The notes beneath the pieces were generated by a model, which saw nothing but the letters and a program-made list of their open reading frames with translations, had not been told where the DNA came from and did no database searches. The position numbers and the translations under genes are program-made. A DNA stretch of 64,000 nt from Pseudocalidococcus azoricus BACA0444. GTDB taxonomy: Bacteria > Cyanobacteriota > Cyanobacteriia > Thermosynechococcales > Thermosynechococcaceae. The number at the start of each line of letters is the position of its first letter. Position 1 is the first letter of the stretch. Positions 54,711-63,605 of this stretch are shown one piece after another. Location of the stretch: NCBI RefSeq assembly GCF_031729055.1, contig NZ_JAVMIP010000006.1:1-64000 (forward strand). The letters are read 5' to 3'.

Positions 54711-55694
54711 TTAAATCTGATTAGCCGTTATTTTTTGCACCGCGTCCACAATCTGGGCCGGTTGGACAATGGTGAGGTTTTCTAAGCGACCGTTGTAGGG
54801 GGTAGGAATATCTTGGGAGGATAACCGCAACACAGGGGCATCTAGCTCATCAAAGTACCGCTCATGGATGGAAGCACTCAGTTCTGCCCCAATCCCGCCT
54901 GTTTTCATACATTCTTCCACAATCACCACCCGATGGGTTTTCTGGACTGAAGCCCCAATGGTGTCGTAGTCCAAAGGTTTGAGGGAAATTAAATCAATCA
55001 CTTCTGGATCATAACCTTGGCTTTCCAGGGTCTTGACCGCTTGGAGAACATGGTGGCGCATCCGGGAGTAGGTCAAAATTGTCACGTCTGCACCCCGCCG
55101 CACCACTTCCGCTTTATCCAGAGGCAGCCAATACTCTTCTTCGGGGATGTCATCTTTGAGGTTATAGAGGAGGACGTGTTCAAAAAACAACACCGGATTA
55201 GGATCCCGAATCGCCGACTTCAACAACCCTTTGGCGTTATAGGCTGTGGAGCAAGCAACAATTTTTAACCCTGGCACGGCCTGGAAATAGGCTTCTAAGC
55301 GTTGGGAATGTTCCGCCCCCAGCTGCCGCCCCACACCCCCGGGCCCGCGAATCACCAGCGGAATTTTGAAATTTCCCCCGGAGGTATAACGCAGCATCCC
55401 GGCATTATTGGCAATTTGATTGAAGGCCAAGAGCAAAAAGCCCATATTCATCCCTTCCACAATCGGTTTTAAGCCCGTCATTGCGGCCCCCACTGCCATC
55501 CCCGTAAAGGCATTTTCAGCAATGGGTGTATCTAGCAAGCGTAAATCGCCGTACTTTTGATAGAGATCTTTGGTCACTTTATAGGAGCCGCCGTAATGCC
55601 CAACATCTTCCCCCATGACAAACACGGTGGGATCATGATCCATTTCTTCATCAATGGCAGCCCGCAGCGCATTGAACATTAACATTTCCGACAT
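54711..55694 (-). CDS. pdhB: Pyruvate dehydrogenase E1 component, beta subunit
   Basis: Beta chain of the thiamine-diphosphate E1 enzyme that oxidatively decarboxylates pyruvate to feed acetyl-CoA synthesis. Seen: [90 protein letters not shown] and [15 protein letters not shown]. 327 aa is normal. The alpha subunit and E2/E3 are not in the window, as usual in cyanobacteria where pdh genes are dispersed. Confidence 0.95.
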   Translation of the reverse strand: MSEMLMFNALRAAIDEEMDHDPTVFVMGEDVGHYGGSYKVTKDLYQKYGDLRLLDTPIAENAFTGMAVGAAMTGLKPIVEGMNMGFLLLAFNQIANNAGMLRYTSGGNFKIPLVIRGPGGVGRQLGAEHSQRLEAYFQAVPGLKIVACSTAYNAKGLLKSAIRDPNPVLFFEHVLLYNLKDDIPEEEYWLPLDKAEVVRRGADVTILTYSRMRHHVLQAVKTLESQGYDPEVIDLISLKPLDYDTIGASVQKTHRVVIVEECMKTGGIGAELSASIHERYFDELDAPVLRLSSQDIPTPYNGRLENLTIVQPAQIVDAVQKITANQI

Positions 55695-55831
55695 GGGCGC
55701 ATCCTAAAAAACACCAGCTTAAAAAAAGATGACTATTGCTTACCTTATCAGAAACCCAGCCGATTCCTTCGCCCCCATTCCAGGCCAATTACTCCCCTCA
55801 AACTAGCCCTAAATCATATCCGCCCCGGCCG

Positions 55832-56263
55832 TTAACGGGGATTCGCACATCCTTGATAAACTTGGTTCTCAAAGACAAAAATGGCCTGGTAAGCGTGGGC
55901 TTGATCACTCATACCATCACTACAGTTGTTTTGGATGAGCGTCAGAGAATTACTGTTGCCCAAGTTGAAAAATAAAACAAGGTCTTCTGGGCGACCGACT
56001 GCATCGAGGGGCTGAACCGCGGGAAACTGAGCTTGAGTTCCTGCTGGCGTACTGTAAACAATCCCAGTCGGAGTCACATTCACGCCCCAAAAGGGTTCTG
56101 TCCCAAATGCCCGAAACTGCCAGGCCTGGACGGGTTCTGTGGTTGATTGTGGCTCTGATGGTAGCTGGGAATTGGCCGGACTGACTCCTCCTGAACTCTC
56201 CAGCGTGAAGCCAAGCCAGAGGATGGGGATGATCAAAGCCAGCCAGCGTTTTTTGAGGATCAT
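55832..56263 (-). CDS. COG3650-type exported protein (143 aa)
   Basis: Small exported protein of the COG3650 type, function unknown. Seen: signal region WLALIIPILWLGFTLESSGG, then the family core FRAFGTEPFWGVNVTPTGIVYSTP, and the Cys-containing end NNCSDGMSDQAHAYQAIFVF ... YQGCANPR; the two cysteines probably form a disulfide. Isolated minus-strand gene between pdhB and the hydroxylase. Confidence 0.8.
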   Translation of the reverse strand: MILKKRWLALIIPILWLGFTLESSGGVSPANSQLPSEPQSTTEPVQAWQFRAFGTEPFWGVNVTPTGIVYSTPAGTQAQFPAVQPLDAVGRPEDLVLFFNLGNSNSLTLIQNNCSDGMSDQAHAYQAIFVFENQVYQGCANPR

Positions 56264-56449
56264 GTTTGACCTGTTCTCTAGGTTCTCTACGTATATGGTG
56301 ATTAATGGTGAGCAATCCAGTGGGTGTTGTCATTCACACTGAATATGACCTGGCCCGTGAGGGGGGATGTTCCAGACTATGCTCAAGCCTTAAGGAAGCT
56401 TCACGAACCACCACCCCAGGCCACCCTGCAAGAGTCCCATAACCAGAAT

Positions 56450-57676
56450 TTATTGCCCCCACAGGCCGGCCATAAACCGCAAGCTGAGATAACGAAATAG
56501 GGCTACTCGTCCCAGGCCGTGTAAAATCAACCGCCGTAGTTGGACAATGCCCCAGGCCTGGTTGGAAAAGAGCCGATTGAGGATATCTGTAAATCCTAGG
56601 GTGAGCCAGTTTTGCCACAGCCGCCAGCGTTGATAGCGTTTTAAGACCGAGATTGCACCGATATCTTCCTCCTGTTCCCAGGCCTGGAGAATCACTTGGG
56701 CGAGGGCCGCTGCATCCCGAATCCCTAAATTTAAGCCTTGCCCCCCCACCGGATGACAGGTATGGGCCGCATCCCCCACTAGGGCAAACCGAGATTGGAC
56801 ATAGGCCTGGCTCTGGCGAAGTCTGGTGGGAAATTGAAACCGTGGCCCAAGGGTCTGGAACTCTCCCATGGCCGGATCCAGATGGGGCTGGAGGGCTTGG
56901 CAAAATTCTCCATCGGTCATGTTGACCACAATATCGGCCTGGGGGGCGGGCAATGTCCAAACAATTCGATACCGCCTTGGGGAGAGGGGCAAGACACCCA
57001 GGGGGCCGGTGGGCCAAAAGCGTTCATAGGCAATGGGGGTCTGGGTTTGACTAAATTCCAGGGTAGCGACCACACAGTTTTGGGGATAGGGCCAGCCTTG
57101 TTGCGTAATCCCGACCTGTTGCCGGAGGGAAGACTGACTCCCATCGGCGGCAATGACTAGGCGGGCTTCTAGGGTTAAGGATTCCCCTGTAGAATTGCTT
57201 AAACTCAATCGAGTGGCATGGGACTGGGGGGTGATCCCTTGGACTACATAGGGGCAGAGATAGTGAATGTTAGGAGCTTGATTAATCGCCCTTTGCAACA
57301 CAGACAGAAATGGGCCATGTTGGGCCACATAACCAACCGTCTCCATGCCAATATCCCTGGCCTGGTAGTGAACCACATAGGGATAATCCCCATCAGAGAG
57401 TTTAACTTCCGTAAAGGGCTGGAGTTGGAGTTGTAAATCTGACCAAATTCCCAGGCCAGTCAAAATTTTTTGAGAACATAAATGAAGTGCATAGGCCTGT
57501 TGTTTGGCCGCGGCCTGGGATTGGGTTTGACTTTCAACAACTGCCACAGTTAAGGCCTGATTTCGGAAAAAACTAGCCACGGTCAGACCAACAATCCCGC
57601 CGCCGACAATCACCAAATCATAGGCCTGGGCTGGGCTAAGGTTTTCTGGAACTGACCGTAAGGCTGTGGCAATCAT
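56450..57676 (-). CDS. FAD-dependent hydroxylase, UbiH/COQ6 family (408 aa)
   Basis: Flavoprotein monooxygenase of the UbiH type. Seen: N-terminal FAD-binding YDLVIVGGGIVGLTVASFF, RLVIAADGSQSSLRQQVGI (DG motif), and FALVGDAAHTCHPVGGQGLNLGIRDAAALAQVI (GD motif). In cyanobacteria, which make plastoquinone rather than ubiquinone, the precise ring substrate is unsettled. ATG 57676 is chosen over TTG 57682. It is 26 bases downstream of petE, possibly on one transcript. Confidence 0.88.
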   Translation of the reverse strand: MIATALRSVPENLSPAQAYDLVIVGGGIVGLTVASFFRNQALTVAVVESQTQSQAAAKQQAYALHLCSQKILTGLGIWSDLQLQLQPFTEVKLSDGDYPYVVHYQARDIGMETVGYVAQHGPFLSVLQRAINQAPNIHYLCPYVVQGITPQSHATRLSLSNSTGESLTLEARLVIAADGSQSSLRQQVGITQQGWPYPQNCVVATLEFSQTQTPIAYERFWPTGPLGVLPLSPRRYRIVWTLPAPQADIVVNMTDGEFCQALQPHLDPAMGEFQTLGPRFQFPTRLRQSQAYVQSRFALVGDAAHTCHPVGGQGLNLGIRDAAALAQVILQAWEQEEDIGAISVLKRYQRWRLWQNWLTLGFTDILNRLFSNQAWGIVQLRRLILHGLGRVALFRYLSLRFMAGLWGQ

Positions 57677-57702
57677 CGGCAATCTCTAACTGGTTCTAAA
57701 AT

Positions 57703-58125
57703 TTAACCCGTAATAATCAACTTCCCAACCATGCCAGCCCCCCGGTGTGGAGCGCAGAAATAGGCATATTCTCCGGGAGCCAACGCATCGGTAATTTCTA
57801 GCTCATAGGTTTCATTAGGTTTAACCATCAGCTTGCTATGGGAGAGTTCACCCACGAGATCAATGGTATCGGCGGGAACGTTGCTGCCATCAAAGATCAC
57901 ATTGTGGGGGGGAAGTTTATTGTTTTGCCATTGCACAATATCTCCTGGTTTGACGGTTAACGTGGCGGGTTCAAAGGCCAAATTGCCACTATCAGAGCCC
58001 ATCCGGATGGTGTAGGTTTCTGCCGAGGCGACGGTGACTGGCCCCAACCAGGCCCCAACACAGGTGATGATCACCAACGCCAACCCAAGGAGAGGGGTAA
58101 AAAGACGGGAAAAGTTACGGTTCAT
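57703..58125 (-). CDS. petE: Plastocyanin
   Basis: Lumenal blue-copper protein carrying electrons from cytochrome b6f to photosystem I. Seen: signal peptide LFTPLLGLALVIITCVGAWL...ASAETYTI, then copper ligands His in PPHNV, Cys and His in YFCAPHRGAGM and Met in the same loop (H-C-H-M set complete). Mature protein about 105 aa. AGGAG lies about a dozen bases before the ATG. Expression is usually copper-controlled, but I see no identifiable operator. Confidence 0.97.
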   Translation of the reverse strand: MNRNFSRLFTPLLGLALVIITCVGAWLGPVTVASAETYTIRMGSDSGNLAFEPATLTVKPGDIVQWQNNKLPPHNVIFDGSNVPADTIDLVGELSHSKLMVKPNETYELEITDALAPGEYAYFCAPHRGAGMVGKLIITG

Positions 58126-58417
58126 GGTTCAAGCTTGCTCCTAACTGCGCCGTTGCGAGGGGATACAAATTCTGTGAATACTTAAGTTTTGTTAAGCCTC
58201 TTTAATATTAACAAAAGACCCCCGGCCTGGGTGAAAGCCCTTAAAATACCCAGTCCTAAACACCCTGTATCCCTTGACCCGCAAGCAATTTCTGAAAATT
58301 TAGGGATGCTGATTGAGAGGCAGATCCGGCTGAAAGTCCAAATAAGTTAATAAACCTGCTCCAAGAATCACTGTAGGATCTGCCTCAGTAAGTCTTAAGC
58401 AATGAATGGATTGAGGC

Positions 58418-59086
58418 ATGACGACAGCAGCAGCAGTGCAGGCAGCTTTGGCTTCTCAAGACTTGGGAGATCGGCTCTCAGGAATCAATCAACTCCGGCA
58501 ACTTCCCCCCGATGTCGCCTTTGAACTCATTCAACCCGTCATTCATGACCCCAATCCGCGCGTTCGTTACGCCGCAGTCAGTCAACTGTCGAGTTTGGGG
58601 AACTGTAACCTAGACAAGGCCCAGGCCCTGCTTTGTGATCGCCTCCATAACGATGGGGAAGTGGATGTGAAAGCCGCCGCCGCCGATGCCATTGGAGCCT
58701 TAAAACTCAGCGAAGCTTTTGCTGACTTAGCCAGTGTTTATAGCAACACATCCGAGTGGCTCTTGCAATTTAGCATTGTGGCAGCCCTGGGAGAACTGGG
58801 TAATCCCGCCGCAACCCCCCTGCTTTTGGCCGCCTTAGACACGGATCAAGAACTCCTCAAATTGGCGGCCATTGGCTCTTTGGGAGAACTAGGGGATCGG
58901 GCGATTTTACCAGTCTTAGCCAGCTACATTGACTATCCCGATTGGCAAGTCCGGCATCGCTTGGCCATTGCGCTGGGGCAAATTGGCGGGGCCCAGGCCG
59001 ACAGTCTCTTGCATCAACTCAGCCAAGATAGCTCCAGTACGGTTGCGGAAACTGCCACAACGTTATTAGCCATGCAGTCTGCCTGA
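58418..59086 (+). CDS. nblB: HEAT-repeat protein, NblB-like (222 aa)
   Basis: All-helical HEAT/PBS-lyase-repeat protein resembling NblB, which takes part in chromophore removal and phycobilisome turnover under nutrient starvation. Seen: repeated helices with RVRYAAVSQLSSLGN, VDVKAAAADAIGALK, LLQFSIVAALGELGNPAATPLLLAAL, LLKLAAIGSLGELGDRAILPVLASYI and WQVRHRLAIALGQIGG. The size matches my memory of Synechococcus NblB. Phycobilin lyase subunits such as CpcE/F share the repeats, so the name is moderately sure; no phycobilisome gene is adjacent. Confidence 0.78.
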   Translation: MTTAAAVQAALASQDLGDRLSGINQLRQLPPDVAFELIQPVIHDPNPRVRYAAVSQLSSLGNCNLDKAQALLCDRLHNDGEVDVKAAAADAIGALKLSEAFADLASVYSNTSEWLLQFSIVAALGELGNPAATPLLLAALDTDQELLKLAAIGSLGELGDRAILPVLASYIDYPDWQVRHRLAIALGQIGGAQADSLLHQLSQDSSSTVAETATTLLAMQSA

Positions 59087-59179
59087 ACTCAGGTATAATG
59101 ACTCCTTGATGGCCAAAATGGCTAAATTTTCGCGACTCCCCATTTTCCAATTCAATTCAGCAAAGGTTTTTCCCCCGCT

Positions 59180-61309
59180 ATGAGTTCTGTCTTGCGCTTT
59201 CTCATGTGTGCCCCAGAGCACTATGACGTGGACTATGTGATTAATCCTTGGATGGAAGGGAATATTCACAAGTCATCCCAACAGATGGCCCAAGAGCAAT
59301 GGCAAGGACTCTATACTATTATTTCCAAACGGGCTGAAGTTGCCCTAGTTAAACCGGAAAAAGGCTGGCCGGATATGGTCTTTACGGCAAATGCTGGCCT
59401 GGTCTTGGGCGATACCGTAGTCCTGAGTCGCTTTTTCCACAAAGAACGCCAAGGGGAAGAACCCTATTTCCAGGCCTGGTTTGAGTCCCAAGGCTACACC
59501 GTCTATACTTTGCCCCAGGATTTACCCTTTGAAGGGGCTGGCGATGCTTTGCTGGATCGGGAAGGTCGCTGGCTTTGGGCCGGGTATGGCTTTCGGTCGG
59601 AGTTAGATTCCCATGCCTATTTGGCTAAATGGCTGGATATTGAAGTCTTATCCCTGCGCTTGATGGATGAGCGGTTTTATCATCTGGATACCTGTTTCTG
59701 TCCCCTCAGTGGTGGCTATCTCCTCTACTATCCCCCGGCCTTTGATGCCTACTCTAACCGTTTAATTGAACTCCGAGTTCCGGCGGAAAAACGGATTGCG
59801 GTGGCAGAACCCGATGCCGTCAACTTTGCCTGTAATGCGGTCAATATCCACCAAACCGTGATTCTCAACCAGGCCAGTGATGATCTGCAAAAAGCATTGA
59901 ACCAGGCCGGGTTTGAAGTCATCGAAACGCCCTTAACGGAATTTCTCAAAGCCGGGGGAGCCTCGAAATGCTTAACCCTGCGTGTCACCGAACCCGTGCA
60001 AGTGGATATTCATGCCCAGGCCAGCTTGGAAACCCGCTTAATTCGTCTGGAGGGACATTTACTGGATTCTGGTCTCATCAATCGGGCCCTAGATGTGATT
60101 GTTGAAGGCGGCGGCAGCTTCCAAGTGGTGAATTTTCATCTCGGTGAACAACGGCAAAGCACCAGTCAAGCGGAAGTGCGGGTCACGGCCCCCTCGCGGG
60201 ATGTCATGGAAGAATTGATGGCCCAACTGATTGACCTCGGGGCCATTGCTCCCCCCCAAGAACTCTGTGATAACAGCCTGGAAACGGTGATCCAAGATGG
60301 GGTTGCGCCGGATGACTTTTACGTCACAACCATTTATCCCACGGAAGTGCGGGTGAATTGTGCATGGGTACGAGTCCAGGGGCAGCGGATGGATGGCGCA
60401 ATTGTCGTCAAGCAAACCCCAGAAGGCCCTGTTGCGGAATGTCGGCTCCTGCGGGATCTACTCAAAGGGGATCGGGTCGTTGTTGGCGTGGAAGGAATTC
60501 GCACCGTCCGTAAAACCGAAAGTCGGGAACAACGGGGCAGCAGCCAAGAATTTAGCTTTATGGGGGCCGGAGTCTCCAGTGAACGGCGGGTGGAATTGGT
60601 TGTGGAGCAAATTGCCTGGGAACTGCGGCGGATTCGGGATCAGGGTGGTAAGGTCGTCGTTGTCGCGGGGCCGGTGGTGATTCATACGGGCGGCGGCGAA
60701 CATCTGGCCAAACTCATCCGGGAAGGCTATGTCCAGGCCCTGTTGGGGGGAAATGCCATTGCGGTTCATGATATGGAACAGGCGATGATGGGTACGTCCC
60801 TGGGTGTGGATATGAAGCGGGGTGTCTCGGTGCGGGGGGGACATCGGCATCATCTCAAGGTGATCAATCTGGTGCGGCGGGCTGGGAGTATTGCGGCGGC
60901 GGTGGAAAAAGGCTGGGTTTCCCAAGGGATTATGTACGAATGCGTCAAAAACAATGTTCCCTTTGCCTTGGCCGGTTCAATCCGCGACGATGGGCCGCTC
61001 CCAGATACGGAAATGGATCTGATTAAATGCCAGCGGGAGTATAGCCGCTTAATTCAAGGCGCGGACATGATTTTGATGCTCTCCTCGATGTTGCACTCCA
61101 TTGGTGTGGGGAATATGACTCCGGCGGGCGTAAAACTCGTTTGTGTGGACATTAATCCGGCGGTGGTGACTAAATTAGCGGATCGGGGTTCAGTGGAGTC
61201 AGTCGGAGTCGTCACCGATGTTGGCCTGTTCCTGAGCTTAATGGTGCAGCAGCTGAACAAGTTAAATCGCCCCTATCAACAGGCCCGGCCTGGGCAATTA
61301 GTTTCTTAA
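59180..61309 (+). CDS. argZ: Arginine dihydrolase (ArgZ/AgrE, TIGR00300 family)
   Basis: Hydrolyses arginine to ornithine, CO2 and two ammonia, driving the cyanobacterial ornithine-ammonia cycle and the release of nitrogen from cyanophycin-derived arginine. Seen: guanidine-modifying N-terminal domain (MCAPEHYDVDYVINPWMEGN, DMVFTANAGLVLGD, GAGDALLDR) with catalytic Cys264 in GGASKC, then the TIGR00300 middle domain and a C-terminal ornithine-cyclodeaminase-like Rossmann domain (VVVVAGPVVIHTGGGEHLAKLIREGYVQALLGGNAIAVHD). 709 aa, as in homologues; the C-terminal domain gives proline in the AgrE enzyme. A TATAAT lies about 80 bases upstream. Confidence 0.95.
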   Translation: MSSVLRFLMCAPEHYDVDYVINPWMEGNIHKSSQQMAQEQWQGLYTIISKRAEVALVKPEKGWPDMVFTANAGLVLGDTVVLSRFFHKERQGEEPYFQAWFESQGYTVYTLPQDLPFEGAGDALLDREGRWLWAGYGFRSELDSHAYLAKWLDIEVLSLRLMDERFYHLDTCFCPLSGGYLLYYPPAFDAYSNRLIELRVPAEKRIAVAEPDAVNFACNAVNIHQTVILNQASDDLQKALNQAGFEVIETPLTEFLKAGGASKCLTLRVTEPVQVDIHAQASLETRLIRLEGHLLDSGLINRALDVIVEGGGSFQVVNFHLGEQRQSTSQAEVRVTAPSRDVMEELMAQLIDLGAIAPPQELCDNSLETVIQDGVAPDDFYVTTIYPTEVRVNCAWVRVQGQRMDGAIVVKQTPEGPVAECRLLRDLLKGDRVVVGVEGIRTVRKTESREQRGSSQEFSFMGAGVSSERRVELVVEQIAWELRRIRDQGGKVVVVAGPVVIHTGGGEHLAKLIREGYVQALLGGNAIAVHDMEQAMMGTSLGVDMKRGVSVRGGHRHHLKVINLVRRAGSIAAAVEKGWVSQGIMYECVKNNVPFALAGSIRDDGPLPDTEMDLIKCQREYSRLIQGADMILMLSSMLHSIGVGNMTPAGVKLVCVDINPAVVTKLADRGSVESVGVVTDVGLFLSLMVQQLNKLNRPYQQARPGQLVS

Positions 61310-61461
61310 TATTGTTGGCAGCCGGTTGGACAGGGGGAATTGGTAAGGCTGATCTCAAGGAGGAGTGTGGGATAGTTCTCCAGCCTCCAGGGTGATGAAG
61401 GATGCTATACAGTAAAAACAGTTTGACTGGTCTTATTCCTCCGATCATAGGCACGTGATTT

Positions 61462-62019
61462 ATGGCACAAGCATCACCCGCCACAGGGCAGCGGTTACGC
61501 AATTTTGTGATTGTCTTAGTTGCGATTTTCTTGGGCCTATCCATTTATATCGGTAGTGGCTCCCAAAATAACCCGGCAACCCTGGCCTATCAGGCTGAGA
61601 ATTCAACCCCCTGGGCCGAAGCGCAAACCAATGGCAAGCCGACCCTGTTGGAGTTTTATGCCAACTGGTGCAGTAGTTGTCGAGCCATGGCCGCTGATCT
61701 TGGCACCCTTAAGCAAGACTTCCGAGAACGGGTCAACTTTGTCATGTTGAATGTCGATAACGACAAGTGGCTCCCAGAAATGCTGAAATATAACGTGGAC
61801 GGAATTCCCCACTTTGTCTTTCTCAACCCCCAGGCCGAGGCAGTCGGGATGGCCATTGGTCAACAACCCTTGAAAATTATGACCAAGAATCTAACTGCCT
61901 TAGTCAATGGGCAATCCTTAGAATTTAATCAGGCCCTCGGGGAAACCTCGGCACTGAAAGCAAATCTTGGCCCCAAAACCGATGATCCTCGCAGTCATGG
62001 GGGTTTACCCAGCAGTTAA
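61462..62019 (+). CDS. Membrane-anchored thioredoxin-fold protein, TxlA/HCF164-like (185 aa)
   Basis: Thiol-disulfide oxidoreductase tethered by one N-terminal helix (FVIVLVAIFLGLSIYIG). Seen: thioredoxin fold with LEFYANWCSSCRAMAADL, the active-site WCSSC, VNFVMLNVDNDKW, and cis-Pro in VDGIPHFVFLN. This matches cyanobacterial TxlA and plant HCF164, which pass reductant across the thylakoid membrane for cytochrome assembly. Its partner CcdA is not in the window. Followed by ftsW on the same strand. Confidence 0.88.
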   Translation: MAQASPATGQRLRNFVIVLVAIFLGLSIYIGSGSQNNPATLAYQAENSTPWAEAQTNGKPTLLEFYANWCSSCRAMAADLGTLKQDFRERVNFVMLNVDNDKWLPEMLKYNVDGIPHFVFLNPQAEAVGMAIGQQPLKIMTKNLTALVNGQSLEFNQALGETSALKANLGPKTDDPRSHGGLPSS

Positions 62020-62142
62020 GGGAAACAAAGATTGTCGGACAATGGCCCTCGCCATGGAAATTGCATGGATTGCTCAACTGGGCCAAACACAGTCTAGGAT
62101 GTCCTCAGCAAATATAGCTCTTCAAACCAGGATTGAGTCGTT

Positions 62143-63390
62143 GTGAAGTGGTGGCAGTTTATCCCGTTTGTTACACCCGGTATTCGGACTTGGAATCTTG
62201 AGGCGCGGCTGCTCCATTGGCTCACCCTGATCTGGTTGGGACTGGGGCTGCTGGTCTTATTTTCAGCCTCCTTCCACACTGGCCTGGTGGAAACTGGGGA
62301 TGGTCTCTATTTTGTTGAACGGCAATGCCTCTGGATCTTTGCTGGCTGGATTGGGTTCCAATTTTTAATTCATACGCCCCTAGACCGCATTGCTCGCATT
62401 GCCTTACCTGGTTTTTTTCTCACCCTTGGCCTGGTCTTTGCCACCTATCTTCCTGGCGTAGGGAGTACGGTCATGGGGGCGACCCGCTGGATTAACTTGG
62501 GTATCTTTCAACTCCAGCCATCGGAATTCCTCAAACCCTTTCTTGTGCTGCAAGCGGCCTGGGTGTTCAGTCAGTGGTTTCGCTTAAAACTGGCATCTCG
62601 CTTGGTTTGGTTGGGGATCTTTGCCATCACCCTGCTTAGTATTTTGCTCCAACCCAACCTCAGCACCACCGCCCTTTGTGGCATGACCCTCTGGTTTATG
62701 GCCTTGGCGGCTGGCCTTCCCTATTGGCAGATGGGCGGGAGTGCATTTTTAGGGTTTGGTTTGGCTCTAACTAGCATTAGCTTGCGGGAGTATCAACGGC
62801 GGCGGGTGATGTCGTTTCTAGATCCTTGGGCGGATCAAATGGGTGATGGGTATCAGCTTGTCCAAAGCCTCTTGGCCGTTGGTTCGGGCGGGGTGACGGG
62901 GGCAGGATTTGGGATGTCCCAGCAGAAATTAGGCTATCTCCCGGTGGAGCATACGGATTTTATCTTTTCGGTCTTTGCTGAAGAAACTGGCCTGGTGGGT
63001 TGCTTGTTCCTCTTGTTGTTACTTGTTGCCTATGGAACTGTAGCCGTTAGAGTAGCAGACCGAACCGAAAATCCAACCAAGCGGCTGATTGTGGTGGGCT
63101 GTCTGGTGATCATTTTACTCCAGGCCTTGATCAATATTGGTGTATCCATCGGCATCTTACCGACCACAGGGTTGCCCTTTCCACTGTTTAGCTATGGGGG
63201 AAGTTCAATGATCGCCAGTCTCGCCATTGCTGGCCTGTTGATTCGGGCTGCCCGGGAATCCCAGATATCAGACGTGCGCTCAATCAATACCCAGCCAGCC
63301 CGTCAACCCCGGATCCGCCAGCGCAAAAGTAAATCTGCTTCAACTTCGGCTAGATTTCCGATCCCTAGTTCTAAAACAATCGGTCTGTGA
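62143..63390 (+). CDS. ftsW: Septal peptidoglycan polymerase FtsW (SEDS family)
   Basis: Multi-helix SEDS glycosyltransferase that builds septal peptidoglycan with its partner PBP. Seen: about ten helices, GATRWINLGIFQLQPSEFLKPFLVL (the SEDS signature containing the catalytic region), FLDPWADQMGDGYQLVQSLLAVGSGGVTGAGFG, and the C-terminal signature LPTTGLPFPLFSYGGSSMIASLAIAGLLI. Cytoplasmic basic tail (QPRIRQRKSKSAS). GTG start at 62143 with AGGA upstream. FtsW versus RodA is decided by the tail and motif detail; FtsW preferred. Confidence 0.9.
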   Translation: MKWWQFIPFVTPGIRTWNLEARLLHWLTLIWLGLGLLVLFSASFHTGLVETGDGLYFVERQCLWIFAGWIGFQFLIHTPLDRIARIALPGFFLTLGLVFATYLPGVGSTVMGATRWINLGIFQLQPSEFLKPFLVLQAAWVFSQWFRLKLASRLVWLGIFAITLLSILLQPNLSTTALCGMTLWFMALAAGLPYWQMGGSAFLGFGLALTSISLREYQRRRVMSFLDPWADQMGDGYQLVQSLLAVGSGGVTGAGFGMSQQKLGYLPVEHTDFIFSVFAEETGLVGCLFLLLLLVAYGTVAVRVADRTENPTKRLIVVGCLVIILLQALINIGVSIGILPTTGLPFPLFSYGGSSMIASLAIAGLLIRAARESQISDVRSINTQPARQPRIRQRKSKSASTSARFPIPSSKTIGL

Positions 63391-63393
63391 GTC

Positions 63394-63434
63394 ATGTACC
63401 CGGTTGGGATAACGTCAACGTACCCGGTGGGGAT
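63394..63434. repeat. Two near-identical 17-bp direct repeats
   Basis: ATGTACCCGGTTGGGAT (63394-63410) and ACGTACCCGGTGGGGAT (63418-63434) match at 15 of 17 positions and are 24 bases apart. The second copy forms the 3' end of the tRNA-like remnant. Such a duplication at a tRNA end can be left by site-specific recombination. Confidence 0.6.
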
Positions 63435-63478
63435 CGAACCAGCAACCGATCGCTTAGAAGGCGGTTTTCTTCAAGCCC
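63429..63478 (-). pseudogene. Decayed tRNA-Arg (anticodon TCT) remnant
   Basis: On the minus strand: GGGCTTG (acceptor 5' arm, 63478-63472), then only seven bases where the D arm should be, then CGCCTTCTAAGCG with anticodon TCT in a CTTCTAA loop, and GGTTGCTGGTTCGATCC in the T-arm position. The 3' half after TTCGATCC no longer pairs: no CAAGCCC acceptor partner is present and the T stem is broken. It closely follows tRNA-Arg(UCU) as I recall it but cannot fold as a normal tRNA. Confidence 0.7.
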
Positions 63479-63511
63479 AAATCCTTTTTTTATAAAGACT
63501 TTGATGATTTG

Positions 63512-63605
63512 TATAGCGTTACTCATTTAGGGTGAGATCGGGACAAGTCAGAAAATGCTTTGTGGGCAGTCTTTTTGACATTTCTACTCTCTCAGAACAG
63601 CCTGC
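63512..63605 (+). repeat. Dispersed repeat, copy B (inverted relative to copy A)
   Basis: Aligns with the complement of 43817-43906. Shared blocks: AGGGTGAGA, GGGACAAGT, TTTTTGACATTTC, AGAACAG. It lies just upstream (in its own direction) of the unassigned tail region and just beyond the tRNA remnant. The two copies are 20 kb apart in opposite orientation. Confidence 0.7.

Noticed and set aside
55736..55975. 79-codon plus-strand frame opposite the COG3650-type gene
   Set aside because: Overlaps a gene with signal peptide and conserved cysteines on the other strand; no family pattern of its own.
56334..57017. 227-codon minus-strand frame overlapping the UbiH-type gene
   Set aside because: It lies in another frame of a clear flavoprotein gene and its Pro/Ser/Arg-rich translation shows no family pattern.
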